A stretch of 64,000 nucleotides of DNA from Cellulomonas hominis. Its GTDB lineage: Bacteria > Actinomycetota > Actinomycetes > Actinomycetales > Cellulomonadaceae. Positions 55,261-64,000 of the stretch are shown here, piece after piece. A program made the translations under genes and the position numbers. The notes beneath the pieces are model-generated. The model ran no database searches. It was not told the DNA's origin and saw only the letters and a program-made list of their open reading frames with translations. The stretch spans positions 558,001 through 622,000 of the forward strand of contig NZ_JACHDN010000001.1 of NCBI RefSeq assembly GCF_014201095.1, written 5' to 3'. Each line of letters starts with the position of its first letter. The stretch's first letter is position 1.

Positions 55261-56532
55261 ATGAGCACCCCCTCCCCGACCTCCCCCGCCGGCCGGTGGC
55301 GCGACGCCGCCCGGTCCGCCGGCCTGCTGGGCGCCGACGGCGTGCCGCGTCCGACGATCTTCGCCGAGATGTCCGCGCTCGCCGCGCGCACCGGCGCGAT
55401 CAACCTCGGCCAGGGGTTCCCGGACGTCGACGGCCCGGAGTCGGTCAAGCGGGTCGCCGCGGACGCGATCGCCGCCGGCGTGAACCAGTACCCGCCGGGC
55501 CCGGGCATTCCGGAGCTGCGGCACGCGATCGCCGACCACCAGCGCCGGCACTACGGCCTCGAGCCGGACCCGGACACCGAGGTGCTGGTCACCACCGGCG
55601 CGACCGAGGCGCTCGCCGCGGCGCTGCTCGCCCTGACCGAGCCGGGCGACGAGGTGCTGACCCTCGAGCCGTACTACGACTCCTACGCCGCCGTGATCGC
55701 CCTGGCCGGCGCCCGGCACACGACGGCGCCGCTCGCCGCCACCCCCGACGGGTTCCGGCTGGACGCCGACGCGCTGCGCGCCGCGGTCACCGACCGCACG
55801 CGCGTGATCCTGCTGAACACCCCGCACAACCCGACCGGCGCCGTGCTCACCCGGGACGAGCTGGCCGTCGTCGCGGAGGTCGCCGAGCGGCACGACTGCC
55901 TGGTCGTCACCGACGAGGTCTACGAGCACCTCACCTACGACGGCGTCGCGCACGTCCCGTTCGCGACCCTCCCGGGCGTCGCCGACCGGACGCTGACCAT
56001 CTCGTCGGCCGGCAAGACGTTCTCGTTCACCGGGTGGAAGATCGGCTGGGTGACCGGGCCGGCGCCGCTGGTGGACGCGGTCCGCGCGGTCAAGCAGTTC
56101 CTCACGTACGTGTCGGGTGCGCCGTTCCAGCCCGCGATCGCGCACGCCCTGGCGCTGGAGACGTCCGACGGCCCCGACGCCGGCTGGGTCCGCGACCTGG
56201 CGACCTCGCTCGCGGCGCGCCGCGACCTGCTGAGCGCCGGGCTGGCGGACGCCGGGTTCGCCGTGGTCCGCCCGCAGGGGACCTACTTCGTGGTCGCGGA
56301 CGCCGCCCCGCTGCTGGCCGGCCCGCTCGCGGGCTCGGGCCTGCGCGACGCCGCGGACCTGTGCCGCGCCCTGCCGGAGCTGGCCGGGGTGGTGGGCGTG
56401 CCGGTCGGCGCGTTCACCCGCGACGGCTCCCCCGCCGACCGCGCCCTGCGCACGGCGGTCCGGTTCACGTTCGTCAAGCAGGAGCACGTCCTGGCGGAGG
56501 CCACCACCCGCCTGGCCGCCCTCGCCCGCTGA
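55261..56532 (+). CDS. PLP-dependent class I/II aminotransferase (DapC/kynurenine-type), 423 aa
   Basis: Fold-type I aminotransferase: INLGQGFPDVDGPESVKRVA, NQYPPGPGIPELRHAIADHQ, TTGATEALAAALLAL, LNTPHNPTGAVLTRDEL, VVTDEVYEHLTYDG and the PLP-binding K252 in ISSAGKTFSFTGWKIGWVTG. This subgroup includes kynurenine/glutamine transaminases and the actinobacterial N-succinyldiaminopimelate aminotransferase candidate DapC; sequence alone does not separate them. The ATG start has AGGA upstream. Monocistronic as far as can be seen. Confidence 0.85.
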   Translation: MSTPSPTSPAGRWRDAARSAGLLGADGVPRPTIFAEMSALAARTGAINLGQGFPDVDGPESVKRVAADAIAAGVNQYPPGPGIPELRHAIADHQRRHYGLEPDPDTEVLVTTGATEALAAALLALTEPGDEVLTLEPYYDSYAAVIALAGARHTTAPLAATPDGFRLDADALRAAVTDRTRVILLNTPHNPTGAVLTRDELAVVAEVAERHDCLVVTDEVYEHLTYDGVAHVPFATLPGVADRTLTISSAGKTFSFTGWKIGWVTGPAPLVDAVRAVKQFLTYVSGAPFQPAIAHALALETSDGPDAGWVRDLATSLAARRDLLSAGLADAGFAVVRPQGTYFVVADAAPLLAGPLAGSGLRDAADLCRALPELAGVVGVPVGAFTRDGSPADRALRTAVRFTFVKQEHVLAEATTRLAALAR

Positions 56533-56701
56533 CCCCCGCGCCCGCGCACCCCGCCCGCGCACCCCGCCGCCCCCCGGCCACCGAGGGGGTCCCCCGCGGA
56601 CGGGCGGGCACCTCCCGGACCGCCCCGGGTGATCGCACGGCACCCCCTCGGCAGGGGCACGGGCCGCGCACGCACCGTCCGCGCACGCCCGGGGCGCGCG
56701 G

Positions 56702-57991
56702 TCAGTGGGTGCTGGTCCAGCCGCCTCGGCGGTACGCCGGGGTGGCCAGGGCCAGGACGAGGAGGGCCGCCGCCGCGGCGCACGCCATGACCGTGGCCAT
56801 CGCGACCGTGTCCTCGCCCAGGACGCCGACCAGCGGGCTGACCACGCCCGCCACGCCCGCCTGGAGCGCGCCGATGAAGGCCGCGGCCGTCCCGGCGCGC
56901 TCGCCGTGCCGGGACAGCGCGATCGCCGAGGCGTTGGGCGGCGTGAAGTTCACCAGCGACATGATGAGGAACAGCGACACGAGCAGCGCGGGCAGCCCGC
57001 CGGCACCGGTGAGCGCGAGCCCGAGCAGCACGAGCGTCAGGAGGAACGACACCGGCAGCACGGCCCGGACGATCTGGATCGGCGCGTACCGGCGCACCAG
57101 CGCGGCGTTCACCTGGGCCCCGGCGACGAGCCCCACGCCGTTCACGGCGAACACCAGCGCGAACTGCCCGGACGTCAGCCCGAAGCCCTCCCGCAGCACG
57201 AACGGCGACCCGACCACGTAGCTCATGAGCACGGCCTGCCCGAGTCCCGGCAGCACCGCGAGCGCCACGAAGTGCCGGTCCTTGACCAGCACCCCGTACC
57301 CGCGCCACGCCCCGCCGGTGGACGGCAGCCGCCGCCGGGCGGGCAGCGTCTCGGGCAGCCGCAGCAGCACGACCACCCACAGCGCCGCCCCGTAGAGGGC
57401 GAGCGCGACGAACACCCCGCGCCAGCCGAACTCCCCCGCGATCAGCCCGCCGACCGTGGGCGCGAACAGCGGGGCCACGCCGATGACGAGCATGAGCCGG
57501 GACAGCAGCCGCGAGGCGTCGGGCCCGACGAACCGGTCCCGGATCACCGCCATCGCCACGACGGACGCCGAGGCGTTGAAGAAGCCCTGCATCGTGCGCA
57601 GCGCGATGAGCGGGACGATCGCCGGCGCGATCGCGCAGAGCAGCGAGGTCACGACGTGCAGCGCGACGCCGGTCAGCACGGGCTTCCGCCGGCCGAACCG
57701 GTCGGACAGCGGGCCGATGACGAGCTGGCCGACGGCGCCGCCGATCAGCATCGACGTCATGGTGAGCTGCGCGGCGGCGGCGCTGGTGTGCAGGTCGCGC
57801 GCCACGTCGGGCAGCGACGGCAGGTAGATGTCGGTGGTGACCGCGGGCAGCGCGGTCATGACGCCCAGCAGCAGGACGTACTTCGCGTTCGGGCGGAACA
57901 CGGGGTCCGGGCTGGCGGCGGCCGGTGCGACGGCGGGCGCCGCGCCGGGGGCGGGCGCAGGCGGGGGCGGGACGGGGTCGCCGGTGCTCAT
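56702..57991 (-). CDS. Bcr/CflA-type MFS drug exporter, 429 aa
   Basis: Twelve-helix major facilitator, drug:H+ antiporter-1 subgroup. After a Pro/Ala-rich cytoplasmic tail of about 30 residues come ALPAVTTDIYLPSLPDVARDL (Bcr hallmark of helix 1), GQLVIGPLSDRFGRRKPVLTG (motif A), IALRTMQGFFNASASVVAMAVIRDRF (motif B region) and VAPLFAPTVGGLIAGEFGWRGVF (motif C). It would expel drugs or metabolites. ATG at 57991. Convergent with the aminotransferase, with a 170-bp GC-rich spacer in which I see only weak inverted repeats. Confidence 0.9.
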   Translation of the reverse strand: MSTGDPVPPPPAPAPGAAPAVAPAAASPDPVFRPNAKYVLLLGVMTALPAVTTDIYLPSLPDVARDLHTSAAAAQLTMTSMLIGGAVGQLVIGPLSDRFGRRKPVLTGVALHVVTSLLCAIAPAIVPLIALRTMQGFFNASASVVAMAVIRDRFVGPDASRLLSRLMLVIGVAPLFAPTVGGLIAGEFGWRGVFVALALYGAALWVVVLLRLPETLPARRRLPSTGGAWRGYGVLVKDRHFVALAVLPGLGQAVLMSYVVGSPFVLREGFGLTSGQFALVFAVNGVGLVAGAQVNAALVRRYAPIQIVRAVLPVSFLLTLVLLGLALTGAGGLPALLVSLFLIMSLVNFTPPNASAIALSRHGERAGTAAAFIGALQAGVAGVVSPLVGVLGEDTVAMATVMACAAAAALLVLALATPAYRRGGWTSTH

Positions 57992-58047
57992 GTGGCCCCA
58001 TCGTCCCACGGCGCCGCCGCGGTCGCGAATCGATTCGACCCCGCCGG

Positions 58048-59142
58048 TCAGGCGGTGCGGATGCGCACCGGGGCGAGCGCCCCGATCCCCTCCAGCTCCC
58101 GCTCGGGCAGCGCCTGGAGCACCAGGCCCGGGGTGTCGACGAGCAGCCGCGCGGTCGCCGGGTCGGTCAGCACCGTGCTCGGGTCGGCGATGTCGGTCAG
58201 GCGCGCGGCGACGTTCACCGACGGGCCGAACACGTCGCCGAACCGGGACAGCACCCGCCCCCACACCACGCCGACCCGCACGGGCGTGACGCCGCGGGCC
58301 CCCTCGGCGAGCCCGCCGGCGCCCTTCTCGCGCTCGACGTCGAGGTCCCCGCCGAGCACCCGGGCGAGCTCCAGCGCCACGCGCGCACCGGTCCGCACGT
58401 CGTCCGCGACGAACAGCACGGCGTCGCCGATCGTCTTGACCACCCGGCCGCCGCCCTGCGTGACGACGTCCCGCGCGATGGTCTCGAAGCGCTGCACGAA
58501 GTCCGACAGGTCGGTCGAGCCCAGGCCGGCGGTGCGCCGGGTGAACGACACCATGTCCGCGAACCCGACGGCGCGGGCCAGCGGCAGCGCGGCCGGGTCG
58601 CCGGCCCGGTCCTGCCCGGCGGCGAACTCGACGGCGTACCGGGCGGCGATCGCGGCCAGGTGCCGCCGGTAGGAGTGCAGGAGCTGCGCCTCGAGGACGG
58701 GCGCCAGGTCGGGCAGCTCGTCGAGGACCGCGCGCCGCGCGGCCGGGTCGTCCAGGCCGCGGCGGGTGGCCATGTCCTCGACCAGGGCCTCCACCTGCCA
58801 CAGCGCGAGCCGGTCGCTGGTGTGCCCGAGCGCCCGGGTCAGCGAGATCATCGTGCGGCCGCCGACCCGCTCGTCCCGGAGCAGCGCGGCGGCGCTCCCC
58901 AGCGCCTCCGCGTCCCGGCAGGTGAACGCGACGTCGTCGGCGTCGGGGTGCGGCAGGCCCAGCGTCCGCCAGTAGAGCCGGACGAGCTCCAGGTCGACGC
59001 CCGTGCTGTCCGCGAGGTCGCGCAGCGACAGGGTCCGCGGGCCGCCGAGCAGCGCGGCGTCGAGCCGGGCGCCGGGGGCGTCGGCGGGGTCCGACGCGTT
59101 CCCGCCGTCCCCGTGCACCACGCCCTGCGTCCCGTCCGTCAC
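58048..59142 (-). CDS. Class III adenylate/guanylate cyclase, 364 aa
   Basis: Cytoplasmic nucleotidyl cyclase. The N-terminal about 190 residues include a MerR-like winged-helix segment (SLRDLADSTGVDLELVRLYWRTLGLPHPDADDVAFTCRDAEAL) and a helical region. The catalytic domain shows ARAVGFADMVSFTRRTAGLG (metal-binding Asp), RVVKTIGDAVLFVADD (second Asp), VRVGVVWGRVLSRFGDVFGPSVNVAARLTDIA with the Asn/Arg transition-state pair. Organisation resembles the actinobacterial pH- or ligand-sensing cyclases with an N-terminal autoinhibitory region. GTG at 59142 overlaps the birA stop, so it is co-translated with biotin ligase. Confidence 0.85.
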   Translation of the reverse strand: MTDGTQGVVHGDGGNASDPADAPGARLDAALLGGPRTLSLRDLADSTGVDLELVRLYWRTLGLPHPDADDVAFTCRDAEALGSAAALLRDERVGGRTMISLTRALGHTSDRLALWQVEALVEDMATRRGLDDPAARRAVLDELPDLAPVLEAQLLHSYRRHLAAIAARYAVEFAAGQDRAGDPAALPLARAVGFADMVSFTRRTAGLGSTDLSDFVQRFETIARDVVTQGGGRVVKTIGDAVLFVADDVRTGARVALELARVLGGDLDVEREKGAGGLAEGARGVTPVRVGVVWGRVLSRFGDVFGPSVNVAARLTDIADPSTVLTDPATARLLVDTPGLVLQALPERELEGIGALAPVRIRTA

Positions 59143-60020
59143 ACCGGTGACCCTAGTTCACCGGCGGGCCGCACGTGACGTACGTCACCGGCGAGCAGGC
59201 GCCGCTCCGCCCCGTCCGCGCCGCGCAGCACGAGGGCACCGTCCGCGTCGATCCGCACCGCCGTCCCGCGCGCCTCGGCGCCGTCCGGGAGCGTCGCCCG
59301 GACCGCCGACCCGAGCGTCCGGCACACCGCCGCGACGTCGGCGTCCAGCCCGGCGGCCGTCACGTCGCCGCCGTGCGCGCGCCAGCGCTCGAGCACCGCC
59401 AGGACCTCCCGCACCACGGCGACGAGCACGGCGGTCCGGTCCACGCCGGCCGCGCCCGCCGCGCCCGCCGCACGCAGCGACGTCGCGCTCGGCACCGGCA
59501 GCTCGGCCGCGGCCTGCCCGACGTTGACCCCGATCCCGAGCACCACCGCGTCGCCGGACGGGGCGACCTCCGCGAGGATCCCGGCGGCCTTGCGGTCGGT
59601 CCCCCACCCGGGCAGGTCCGCGCCGTCCGCGGCGGGCAGCAGCACGTCGTTCGGCCACTTGAGCGCCGCCGGCAGCCCCGAGACCGCCGACACGGCGCGC
59701 ACCACGCCGAGCCCGGTCAGCAGCGGCAGCCAGCCCCACGCGGACCGCGGCACGCCGGGGCGCAGCACCAGCGAGAGGGTCACCGCCGCGCCGGGCGGGG
59801 TGGTCCACGTGTGCCCGCCGCGACCGCGGCCGGCGTCCTGGTGCTCCGCGGTGAGCAGGCCGCCGTCCGCCCACGCGGGGTCGGCGGCCAGCCGCGCGAG
59901 CGCCTCGGTGCTGGTCGACCCGGCGACGGGCAGCACCTCGCAGCGGCGCAGCGGCCCGGCCGGGGCCAGCAGCGCCGCCCGCACCTCGTCCGCCCGCAGG
60001 GGGGCCCGTCCGGAGTCCAC
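59139..60020 (-). CDS. birA: Biotin-[acetyl-CoA carboxylase] ligase BirA, 293 aa
   Basis: Biotin protein ligase without the N-terminal repressor HTH (group I). Motifs: [37 protein letters not shown] (biotinyl-AMP binding loop), [39 protein letters not shown], and a small C-terminal SH3-like domain ([21 protein letters not shown]). It attaches biotin to carboxylase carrier domains. GTG start at 60020 lies 120 bp from the divergent acyl-CoA carboxylase beta-subunit gene, a functional link. The class III cyclase follows with a GTGA overlap. Confidence 0.92.
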   Translation of the reverse strand: MDSGRAPLRADEVRAALLAPAGPLRRCEVLPVAGSTSTEALARLAADPAWADGGLLTAEHQDAGRGRGGHTWTTPPGAAVTLSLVLRPGVPRSAWGWLPLLTGLGVVRAVSAVSGLPAALKWPNDVLLPAADGADLPGWGTDRKAAGILAEVAPSGDAVVLGIGVNVGQAAAELPVPSATSLRAAGAAGAAGVDRTAVLVAVVREVLAVLERWRAHGGDVTAAGLDADVAAVCRTLGSAVRATLPDGAEARGTAVRIDADGALVLRGADGAERRLLAGDVRHVRPAGELGSPV

Positions 60021-60127
60021 CCGCCCATCCTCCCCCGCCGCCTCCACCGGGCGCTTGTCGCATCCGCACGACCCCGCGCGCCGGAGTCCGTGCGCGTCCG
60101 CACCCCCCGCGCCCCCGGCGCGGCCAC

Positions 60128-60133
60128 TAGCCT
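60128..60133 (+). promoter_or_regulatory. Candidate -10 element of the carboxylase operon
   Basis: TAGCCT, 7 nt before GTG 60141, implying a leaderless transcript. It lies in the 120-bp divergent spacer shared with birA. Confidence 0.5.
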
Positions 60134-60140
60134 TCCTCAG

Positions 60141-61781
60141 GTGACAGACACCTCTGCCTCGCACGCCCCCCGGACCCCGGACGCCCCCGCGGACGTCCCC
60201 CCGGGCGCCCCCGCCGGCACCGCCGCCAAGGTCGCCGACCTGGCCGACCGCCACCGCCGCGCCGTCACCGAGCCGGAGCAGGCGGCGGCCGAGAAGCAGC
60301 ACGCGCGCGGCAAGCGCACCGCCCGCGAGCGCATCGAGGCCCTGCTGGACCCGGGCTCGTTCACCGAGCTCGACGCCTTCGTGCGGCACCGGTCCACGAA
60401 CTTCGGCCTGGACCGCCGGCGCGTCCCGGGCGACGGCGTCGTCGTCGGGCACGGCACGGTCGACGGCCGCCCGGTCGCCGTGTACTCCCAGGACTTCACG
60501 GTGTTCGGCGGCAGCCTCGGCGAGGTGCACGGCCAGAAGATCACCAAGGTCATGGACCTCGCGCTGCGCACCGGGATGCCGCTGGTCGGCATCAGCGACG
60601 GCGGCGGCGCGCGCATCCAGGAGGGCGTCGCGGGCCTCACGCAGTTCGCGGAGATCTTCCGCCGCAACGTCGCCGCGTCCGGCGTGATCCCGCAGATCAG
60701 CCTGATCCTGGGCCCGTCCGCCGGCGGCGCGGTGTACTCCCCGGCGCTGACGGACTTCATCGTCATGGCCGACGGCACGTCGAACATGTTCATCACCGGC
60801 CCGGACGTCATCCGCGCCGTGACCGGCGAGGACGTCGGCTTCGAGGAGCTCGGCGGGGCCACGACGCACAACACGCGCTCCGGGGTCGCGCACTACCTGG
60901 CCTCCGACGAGGACGACGCGCTCGACTACGTGCGCTCCCTGCTGTCCTACCTGCCGCAGAACAACCTCACCGACCCGCCGGCCTACCCGCAGGAGGCGGA
61001 CCTCGAGGTCACCGACGAGGACCGCGAGCTCGACGCGCTGGTCCCGGACTCGGACAACCAGCCGTACGACATGCGCACCGTCGTGGAGCACGTGCTGGAC
61101 GACGGCGACCTGCTGGAGGTCCAGCCGCTGTTCGCGCGGAACGTCCTGGTCGGCTTCGGCCGGGTCGAGGGGCACGCGGTCGGGATCGTCGCGAACCAGC
61201 CGCTGACGATGGCGGGCACGCTCGACATCGACGCCGCCGAGAAGGCCGCCCGGTTCGTGCGCACCTGCGACGCGTTCGGGCTGCCGGTGCTGACGTTCGT
61301 GGACGTCCCGGGCTTCCTGCCGGGCACCGACCAGGAGTGGAACGGCATCATCCGCCGCGGGGCCAAGCTCATCTACGCCTACGCGGAGGCGACGGTCCCG
61401 CTGGTCACGGTCATCACCCGCAAGGCGTACGGTGGCGCGTACATCGTCATGGGGTCCAAGCAGCTCGGTGCGGACGTCAACCTGGCGTGGCCGACGGCGC
61501 AGATCGCGGTGATGGGCGCCGGCGGTGCGGTGAACATCCTGCAGCGCGGCGCCCTCAAGCAGGTCGCCGACGCCGGAGGGGACGTCGAGGCCGAGCGCGC
61601 CCGCCTGACCCGCGAGTACGAGGAGGCCATCGTGAACCCGTGGGACGCCGCCGACCGCGGCTACGTGGACGCGGTCATCGCGCCCGCCGAGACGCGCTCG
61701 CAGATCGTGCGCGCGCTGCGCGTGCTGCGGACCAAGCGCGCCGCGCTGCCGCCCAAGAAGCACGGGAACATCCCGCTGTGA
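60141..61781 (+). CDS. Acyl-CoA carboxylase beta (carboxyltransferase) subunit, 546 aa
   Basis: Propionyl/acetyl-CoA carboxylase beta subunit of the AccD5/PccB type. After a Pro/Ala-rich tail: [87 protein letters not shown] and [18 protein letters not shown] in the N-half; [73 protein letters not shown] in the C-half, the two oxyanion-hole regions of carboxyltransferases. It makes malonyl- or methylmalonyl-CoA with a biotinylated alpha subunit encoded elsewhere. Leaderless GTG start. Overlaps the next gene by GTGA; the epsilon subunit follows that. Confidence 0.93.
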   Translation: MTDTSASHAPRTPDAPADVPPGAPAGTAAKVADLADRHRRAVTEPEQAAAEKQHARGKRTARERIEALLDPGSFTELDAFVRHRSTNFGLDRRRVPGDGVVVGHGTVDGRPVAVYSQDFTVFGGSLGEVHGQKITKVMDLALRTGMPLVGISDGGGARIQEGVAGLTQFAEIFRRNVAASGVIPQISLILGPSAGGAVYSPALTDFIVMADGTSNMFITGPDVIRAVTGEDVGFEELGGATTHNTRSGVAHYLASDEDDALDYVRSLLSYLPQNNLTDPPAYPQEADLEVTDEDRELDALVPDSDNQPYDMRTVVEHVLDDGDLLEVQPLFARNVLVGFGRVEGHAVGIVANQPLTMAGTLDIDAAEKAARFVRTCDAFGLPVLTFVDVPGFLPGTDQEWNGIIRRGAKLIYAYAEATVPLVTVITRKAYGGAYIVMGSKQLGADVNLAWPTAQIAVMGAGGAVNILQRGALKQVADAGGDVEAERARLTREYEEAIVNPWDAADRGYVDAVIAPAETRSQIVRALRVLRTKRAALPPKKHGNIPL

Positions 61782-62359
61782 CCGGCGACCCGCTCCTGCC
61801 CGGCGGCCACGGGCCCGACGACCACGGCCACGCCCACGACCACGACGGCGGCGCGCACGGCCCCGAGCCGCTGCCCGGCGTCGACACGGGCGCGATGCAC
61901 GGCGTGGTCGACGCGCTGACCGCCGCGCTGCACGAGTACGTCGAGACCGCCGCGGGCGTGCGCGCGGAGTTCGGCGCCGCCGAGGCGGACGAGGACCCGC
62001 GGGTGCTCGCGCTCGAGGCCCGCGTCTCCGGCCTGAACGCCCGGCTGTACGACCTGCTGCACGCGAGCCTCGGCATGCACTCCGAGCTCACCGGCATGAC
62101 GTGGGAGGACGAGACCCGTCCCGCCGCCGAGCCGGCCGAGGAGGAGGACACCGACGAGTTCCACCTCGGGTTCGTCGTGAGCGTGCCCGCCGGCCCCGCC
62201 GACCAGTCGATCGACGCCGTCCTCGGCATCGTCGACAACGGCGGCGCGGAGATCGTCGAGCGGCTCCTGGAGAGCGGCTACACCGTCGAGGGCTGGGGCG
62301 CGTCCCGCGGGGCGCCGGTGACGTTCGACGACGACGGCGACGACCCGGAGGGCTCGTGA
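61778..62359 (+). CDS. Hypothetical protein with His-rich N-terminus, 193 aa
   Basis: GTG start at 61778 in the beta-subunit stop, and its own stop overlaps the epsilon-subunit start, so it is embedded in the carboxylase operon. The N-terminus is His/Asp/Gly-rich ([20 protein letters not shown]), followed by a helical segment ([57 protein letters not shown]), an acidic linker and an alpha/beta C-terminus ([46 protein letters not shown]). I do not recognise the family. The His cluster suggests metal binding. No signal peptide or membrane helix. Confidence 0.7.
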   Translation: MTGDPLLPGGHGPDDHGHAHDHDGGAHGPEPLPGVDTGAMHGVVDALTAALHEYVETAAGVRAEFGAAEADEDPRVLALEARVSGLNARLYDLLHASLGMHSELTGMTWEDETRPAAEPAEEEDTDEFHLGFVVSVPAGPADQSIDAVLGIVDNGGAEIVERLLESGYTVEGWGASRGAPVTFDDDGDDPEGS

Positions 62360-62592
62360 CCGCGCCGCAGGGGCCGTCCGCGGCGCACGTGCAGGTCGTG
62401 CGCGGCACGCCGGACGACGTGGAGCTCGCCGCGCTCGTCGCCGGGCTGGTGGCCGCGGCCGGCGCCGGCGGGGACGAGCCGGACGGCGCGTGGTCCCCGC
62501 GGGACGCCTGGTCCGACCGCGCGCGCACCGTCCGGGGCACGCAGAGCACCTGGCGGACCGGCCCGGACGCCTGGCGCCGCAGCCTGCGCTGA
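62356..62592 (+). CDS. Acyl-CoA carboxylase epsilon subunit, 78 aa
   Basis: Small actinobacterial carboxylase epsilon subunit: HVQVVRGTPDDVELAALVAGLVAAAG near the N-terminus, the domain signature, and the common C-terminal SPRDAWSDRARTVRG-x-x-x-TWRTGPDAWRRSLR pattern. It strengthens alpha-beta contact and raises activity of AccD5-type complexes. GTG at 62356 overlaps the preceding stop. Its presence confirms that the beta subunit belongs to the epsilon-dependent class. Confidence 0.87.
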   Translation: MTAPQGPSAAHVQVVRGTPDDVELAALVAGLVAAAGAGGDEPDGAWSPRDAWSDRARTVRGTQSTWRTGPDAWRRSLR

Positions 62593-62642
62593 CCCGCCGG
62601 CCCGCGGCGGGGATCGGGACGAGCCGGCGGCCGCGGCGCGGG

Positions 62643-62648
62643 TAGGGT
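62643..62648 (+). promoter_or_regulatory. Candidate -10 element of the DUF885 gene
   Basis: TAGGGT, 7 nt before GTG 62656, another leaderless arrangement. Confidence 0.5.
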
Positions 62649-62655
62649 CGGCCGG

Positions 62656-64000
62656 GTGAGCACCGCACCCACCCCCGACAGCCGCGCACCGGAGCGTGCC
62701 GCGACCCCGATCGACGCCGTCGCCGACGCCTACGTCACGACGCTGGCGACCCTGAACCCGTTCGAGGCCACCGAGCTCGGCATCCCGGGTCACGACCACG
62801 AGGTCACCGACCTGTCCCCCGCCGGGCACGAGGCCCGCGCCGAGGCCGCCCGCGCCACGCTGCGCGCCCTGGACGGCCTGGCCCCCGCCGACGAGGTGGA
62901 CGAGGTCACCCTCGCGGCCATGCGGGAGCGCCTGGGCCTCGACGTCGAGCTGCACGAGTCCGGCGAGGTCCTCGCCGACCTCAACGTCATCGCCTCACCC
63001 GTGCAGGGCCTGCGGGACGTCTTCGACATCATGTCGACCGACGGCCCGGACGCCTGGTCCGCGATCGCGCAGCGCCTCGCCGGCCTGCCCTCCGCGGGCG
63101 CCGGCTACGTCGAGTCCCTGCGCCTGGCGGCGTCGAAGGGCCGCGTCCCGGCCGTCCGGCAGGTGCGCGAGGCCCTGGCCCAGGCCGAGGAGCTCGCGGA
63201 CCCGTCGACGTCCTTCTTCACCGGCTTCGTCACCGGCGCCGAGGCGAAGGCGGCCGTCGAGGCCGCGGGCGACGGGCTGCGCGCCGACCTCGAGCGCGGC
63301 GCGGAGGCCGCCCGGCAGACCTACGCCGAGCTCGTCACGTTCCTGCGCGACGAGCTCGCGCCGCAGGCGCCCGAGGCCGACGCCGCCGGGCGCGACCGGT
63401 ACGCCCTGTGGTCCCGGTACTTCCTGGGCGCGGCGGTCGACCTCGACGAGACGTACCAGTGGGGGCTCGAGGAGCTCGACCGCGTCGTCGCCGAGCAGGA
63501 GCGGGTCGCCGCGGAGATCGCCGGCCCCGGCGCGACCGTCGAGCAGGCCGTCGCCGCCCTCGACGCCGACCCGTCCCGCCGCCTGGAGGGCACGGAGGCG
63601 CTGCGCGCGTGGATGCAGGAGACCTCGGACGCCGCGGTCGCCGCCCTGGACGGCGTGCACTTCAGCATCCCGGACCCGATCCGCACCCTGGAGTGCCGGA
63701 TCGCACCGACGCAGAACGGCGGCATCTACTACACCGGCCCCTCGGACGACTTCAGCCGCCCGGGCCGCATGTGGTGGTCCGTGCCGCCGGAGGTCACGAC
63801 CTTCAACACCTGGCGCGAGAAGACGACCGTCTACCACGAGGGCGTCCCCGGCCACCACCTGCAGATCGGCCAGGCCGTGTACCAGCGGGCGACCCTGAAC
63901 TCCTGGCGCCGGCTCGCGTGCTGGGTGTCCGGGCACGGCGAGGGCTGGGCGCTGTACGCCGAGCGGCTCATGGCGGACCTCGGCTTCCTCGACGACCCGG
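62656..64000 (+). CDS. DUF885-family putative metallopeptidase, C-terminus outside window
   Basis: The open frame runs from GTG 62656 to the window edge (448 codons seen; members are about 550-600). Typical DUF885 features: DAVADAYVTTLATLNPFEATELG, VLADLNVIASPVQGLRDVFDIM, SFFTGFVTG, LWSRYFLGAAVDLDETYQWG, and the zinc-binding-like motif YHEGVPGHHLQIGQAV with Glu and His residues in HExxxHH order, then GHGEGWALYAERLM. No signal peptide is visible. Probably a cytoplasmic zinc-dependent peptidase, but no substrate is established. Confidence 0.85.
   Translation, partial: MSTAPTPDSRAPERAATPIDAVADAYVTTLATLNPFEATELGIPGHDHEVTDLSPAGHEARAEAARATLRALDGLAPADEVDEVTLAAMRERLGLDVELHESGEVLADLNVIASPVQGLRDVFDIMSTDGPDAWSAIAQRLAGLPSAGAGYVESLRLAASKGRVPAVRQVREALAQAEELADPSTSFFTGFVTGAEAKAAVEAAGDGLRADLERGAEAARQTYAELVTFLRDELAPQAPEADAAGRDRYALWSRYFLGAAVDLDETYQWGLEELDRVVAEQERVAAEIAGPGATVEQAVAALDADPSRRLEGTEALRAWMQETSDAAVAALDGVHFSIPDPIRTLECRIAPTQNGGIYYTGPSDDFSRPGRMWWSVPPEVTTFNTWREKTTVYHEGVPGHHLQIGQAVYQRATLNSWRRLACWVSGHGEGWALYAERLMADLGFLDDP

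Overview
The window is very GC-rich chromosomal DNA with frequent GTG starts, many 4-nt GTGA/ATGA gene overlaps and many apparently leaderless promoters (TANNNT 6-8 nt before the start codon). Together with an actinobacterial-type AccD/AccE pair, a CmtR-type metal sensor and an MRF-type zinc-starvation factor, this points to an actinomycete. A Cellulomonas-like member of the Micrococcales is my best guess, but that is inference from gene content, not a measured relationship.

Left end (1-5.3 kb): an accessory patch. Two copies of one IS3-family element lie in opposite orientation inside the remains of a second IS3-family element. A cadmium/lead-sensing cmtR and a cadD exporter follow, and then a KstD-like FAD dehydrogenase that has lost its N-terminal FAD-binding part. 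From 5.3 to 10.2 kb there are two tiny membrane-protein genes, an LLM flavin oxidoreductase operon whose second gene fuses an LLM domain to a covalent-FAD oxidase, two MarR-type regulators and a small unknown gene. From 10.2 to 15.1 kb is a ribose-type sugar ABC operon ending in an LVIVD beta-propeller gene. The roughly 1-kb gap at 15.1-16.06 kb has no credible gene. It holds four long palindromes of one family and a 4 x 37-bp G-rich minisatellite.

Core-like middle (16-33.9 kb): a YcnI-type copper protein, a short UvrA-like ATPase, a MASE1-PAS-SpoIIE phosphatase, and an operon joining a cellulose-synthase-like glycosyltransferase to STAS, RsbW-like and GAF-SpoIIE partner-switching proteins. 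Divergent to it is an EAL protein with a degenerate GGDEF. DUF3105/DUF305 proteins, a MerR-NhaP pair and a divergent aldo/keto reductase follow.

Zinc-starvation block (33.9-39.3 kb): aztD and an aztC/znuA-like binding protein, an MRF/CobW-like gene, and divergent to it six overlapping or closely packed genes for zinc-free paralogues of ribosomal proteins L28, L33, S14, L31, L36 and L32. Zur-like boxes precede aztD and sit between mrf and rpmB. This is a coherent programme: capture zinc, replace zinc-binding ribosomal proteins, and park ribosomes.

Right part (39.3-64 kb): small metabolic genes, an XRE-cupin regulator divergent from a flavin oxidoreductase, an ArsB/IT-type transporter, a sugar epimerase divergent from a lacI - HAD phosphomutase - GH65 phosphorylase operon with a perfect palindromic operator, an IS110 element with a long 5' non-coding region (candidate bridge RNA), adhE with a Rex-like box, an aminotransferase, a Bcr/CflA-type exporter, birA with a class III cyclase, and divergent to these the acyl-CoA carboxylase beta subunit, a His-rich unknown, the epsilon subunit and a DUF885 protein cut by the window end.
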